From Rhynchospora pubera (Eukaryota > Streptophyta > Magnoliopsida > Poales > Cyperaceae): a DNA stretch of 64,000 nucleotides. Below the pieces are notes generated by a model. The model saw only the letters and a program-made list of their open reading frames with translations, did no database searches and had not been told where the DNA came from. A program made the position numbers and the translations under genes. Location: NCBI GenBank assembly GCA_028095005.1, contig CM051459.1, positions 129,497,657 to 129,561,656 of the forward strand, in the 5' to 3' direction. Of the stretch, positions 62,146 to 64,000 are shown in pieces. How positions within the stretch are numbered: position 1 is the first letter of the stretch; each line of letters starts with the position of its first letter.

Positions 62146-62375
62146 CAAATTCGAAAAAAATTATGTCTCCGATTTAGTTTGAGCCGGTCGGTTGGATTGA
62201 TTTGTCCATATCTCAACGACATGTTATTGGACCGCTTCACATAAATTCGGAACGTCCAGTTGACCAAACAGTCATACCGAGCCTGACAAGTTATGGGCCA
62301 ATATAACCGTAAGATCCCAAACCAACGGCACAGATCTATTCAAAGGAAAGAGAAGACCAACGACACGTAAGACAA

Positions 62376-62385
62376 GTTCTAGAAC
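62376..62385 (+). promoter_or_regulatory. heat-shock element (gTTCtaGAAc)
   Basis: A perfect palindromic nTTCnnGAAn unit about 257 bp upstream of the HSP70 start codon, suitable for heat-shock factor binding. Confidence 0.65.
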
Positions 62386-62464
62386 CAACCCGATGTCGCG
62401 CGAACCACCTCGCACCGTCGATCCCTCCAATCGGACGGTTCCAGGCCTCGCCAATTCAAACTCT

Positions 62465-62479
62465 CGAACTTTCTCGAGC
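62465..62479 (+). promoter_or_regulatory. heat-shock element (cGAActTTCtcGAGc)
   Basis: Two perfect and one imperfect five-base units (GAA, TTC, GAG), placed about 15 bp before the TATA-like box. Confidence 0.6.
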
Positions 62480-62493
62480 AACAAAAGAAACAG

Positions 62494-62504
62494 TTTAAAT
62501 AAAA
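62494..62504 (+). promoter_or_regulatory. TATA-like box of HSP70
   Basis: TTTAAATAAAA about 138 bp before the ATG. The following stretch (62525-62641) is an A/C/T-rich leader typical of plant HSP70 genes. Confidence 0.5.
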
Positions 62505-62641
62505 CCCTTCCCCTTCTTTTTTTCATATCATCGTTTCAAGAAAAGCTCTCTAACAAGCGTTCAAGAAAAGAAATCTCTTTACTATTCTTTCCTCTTCTCT
62601 TTCTGAAATTCTTTGCGATTTTTGATTGATACCAAGTGACA

Positions 62642-64000
62642 ATGGTGGGAAAAGGCGAAGGTCCGGCGATTGGTATTGATCTTGGTACCACTTACTCGTG
62701 TGTTGGTGTGTGGCAACACGATCGCGTGGAGATTATTGCGAATGATCAAGGGAATCGCACCACGCCGTCTTACGTGGCGTTTACTGACACTGAGAGGTTG
62801 ATCGGAGATGCCGCGAAGAATCAGGTGGCTATGAACCCTACCAATACTGTTTTTGGTAAGTTTGATTTTGTCAATTCGTTTCTTTATTGATATTTAGTGT
62901 TTGAATCTGGAGATTCTGTGGAACCTTTTTCAATAGATGAATTGTGTTAGTTGTGTTGTCAGTAGTAGTACCTGAGGCCAATTTTGGGGTTTTGAGTTTT
63001 AATTTTGTCTTTTCAGCTTGAGTTTTGAATTGAGAAGTAGGAAGGTTTGTTTAATTAAGTGATGTGCTTGTCAATAATTCTAAATTCGTAAGACAATTGT
63101 TATCAATTTTGTAAATCCCAAATCTCGGACCACAGATAGTAATCTTGAAAGATCTTTTCCTTTTGATTGAATTAAATTGTCAAGAGGGGTAGCGTAATGT
63201 CCTTGAATTGTTTCCTTTCCCAAACAAACAGAAACTTTCAGATCTATTGTCATGTTGGTTCAATTGTGTTGTTAAATTTTAGATCATATTGGTTAATTGG
63301 TTAAATAAAGCTTAATTAAAGAAAATTAGATCAGTTCAAATAATCTAACTTGCTATTTATATTGTTTGAACATAAACAGATGCAAAACGTTTGATTGGCC
63401 GCCGTTTCTCTGATCCATCTGTCCAGAGCGACATGAGGCACTGGCCTTTCAAGGTTGTTGCTGGTCCAGGTGACAAGCCTATGATTGTGGTGCAATACAA
63501 AGGTGAGGAGAAACTGTTTTCTGCTGAAGAGATCTCCTCCATGGTCCTTACCAAGATGAAGGAGATTGCTGAGGCCTACCTCGGATCAACTGTGAAGAAT
63601 GCGGTCGTTACTGTCCCTGCCTACTTCAACGACTCTCAACGCCAAGCAACAAAAGATGCTGGTGTAATATCTGGCCTCAATGTCATGCGTATTATTAATG
63701 AGCCGACTGCTGCTGCTATTGCGTATGGCCTCGACAAGAAAGCTAGCAGCGCTGGTGAGAAGAACGTACTGATATTCGATCTTGGTGGCGGTACTTTTGA
63801 TGTGTCACTGCTTACAATTGAAGAGGGTATTTTTGAGGTGAAGGCAACTGCTGGTGATACTCACCTTGGTGGAGAGGATTTTGACAACAGAATGGTGAAC
63901 CACTTTGTCCAGGAGTTTAAGAGGAAGCACAAGAAGGATATAACTGGTAACCCAAGGGCTCTCAGGCGATTGAGGACAGCATGTGAGAGGGCAAAGAGAA
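62642..64000 (+). CDS. HSP70: cytosolic HSP70/HSC70 chaperone, 5' part (cut by window end)
   Basis: Exon 1 is 62642-62855 and exon 2 runs from 63380 past the window end. 278 of about 650 residues are visible. The first ATG ([20 protein letters not shown]) is used; an in-frame GTG six bases upstream is not a plant start. Nucleotide-binding-domain signatures are intact: [26 protein letters not shown], and [19 protein letters not shown] with [15 protein letters not shown]. The single intron splits the Asp codon of DAKRLIGR (residue 72), the position known for plant cytosolic HSP70 genes. With no transit or signal peptide, it should act in cytosol/nucleus as an ATP-driven foldase with J-proteins. 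Heat-shock elements lie upstream. Confidence 0.97.

Overview
This is a 64 kb piece of an AT-rich flowering-plant (eudicot) nuclear chromosome. It has intron-rich genes with GT/AG splice sites, long AT-rich spacers and many transposable elements, and no bacterial or organellar organisation. I cannot name the species. Exon models below were built by hand by joining frames across splice sites.

Genes in order: (1) PUB5-like U-box ARM-repeat E3 ligase, + strand, 1055-4913, 4 exons. (2) BEE2/HBI1-type bHLH transcription factor, + strand, 18665-20526, 6 exons, with a reading-frame break in exon 1. (3) Universal stress protein, - strand, 25078-27841, 5 exons. (4) Tubby-like F-box protein, - strand, 29624-33210, 4 exons. 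(5) Decayed F-box/LRR pseudogene, - strand, about 46436-47226. (6) Plastid-type alpha/beta hydrolase related to chlorophyll dephytylase CLD1, + strand, 52482-54824, 7 exons. (7) NmrA/isoflavone-reductase-like NAD(P)-dependent reductase, + strand, 55630-57739, 5 exons. (8) 5' part of a cytosolic HSP70 gene, + strand, 62642 to the window end, with heat-shock elements upstream. The PUB5, BEE2, hydrolase order matches what I recall of Arabidopsis At4g36550, At4g36540, At4g36530, so this looks like a conserved gene block expanded by repeats.

The rest is a nested record of transposition, and several elements still have exact target-site duplications (TSDs). These are a 3.4 kb Mutator-like element (21203-24646, 9-bp TSD AAGTTACCT), a 6.4 kb CACTA element (34565-40953, TSD AGG), and four hAT-type elements with exact 8-bp TSDs (37344-38252, 48336-49447, 55089-55367, 60811-61402). 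A LINE on the minus strand (5471-8345) is split by an LTR-like insertion and by a small MITE. There are six copies of a Tourist-like MITE whose central core is conserved while the hairpin arms differ between copies yet still pair within each copy. A second, larger set of long palindromic elements shares an 'AAACCGTTCAATATG'-type arm motif. I found no tRNA or rRNA gene and no prokaryotic system. The least-described feature is the arm-covarying MITE family.
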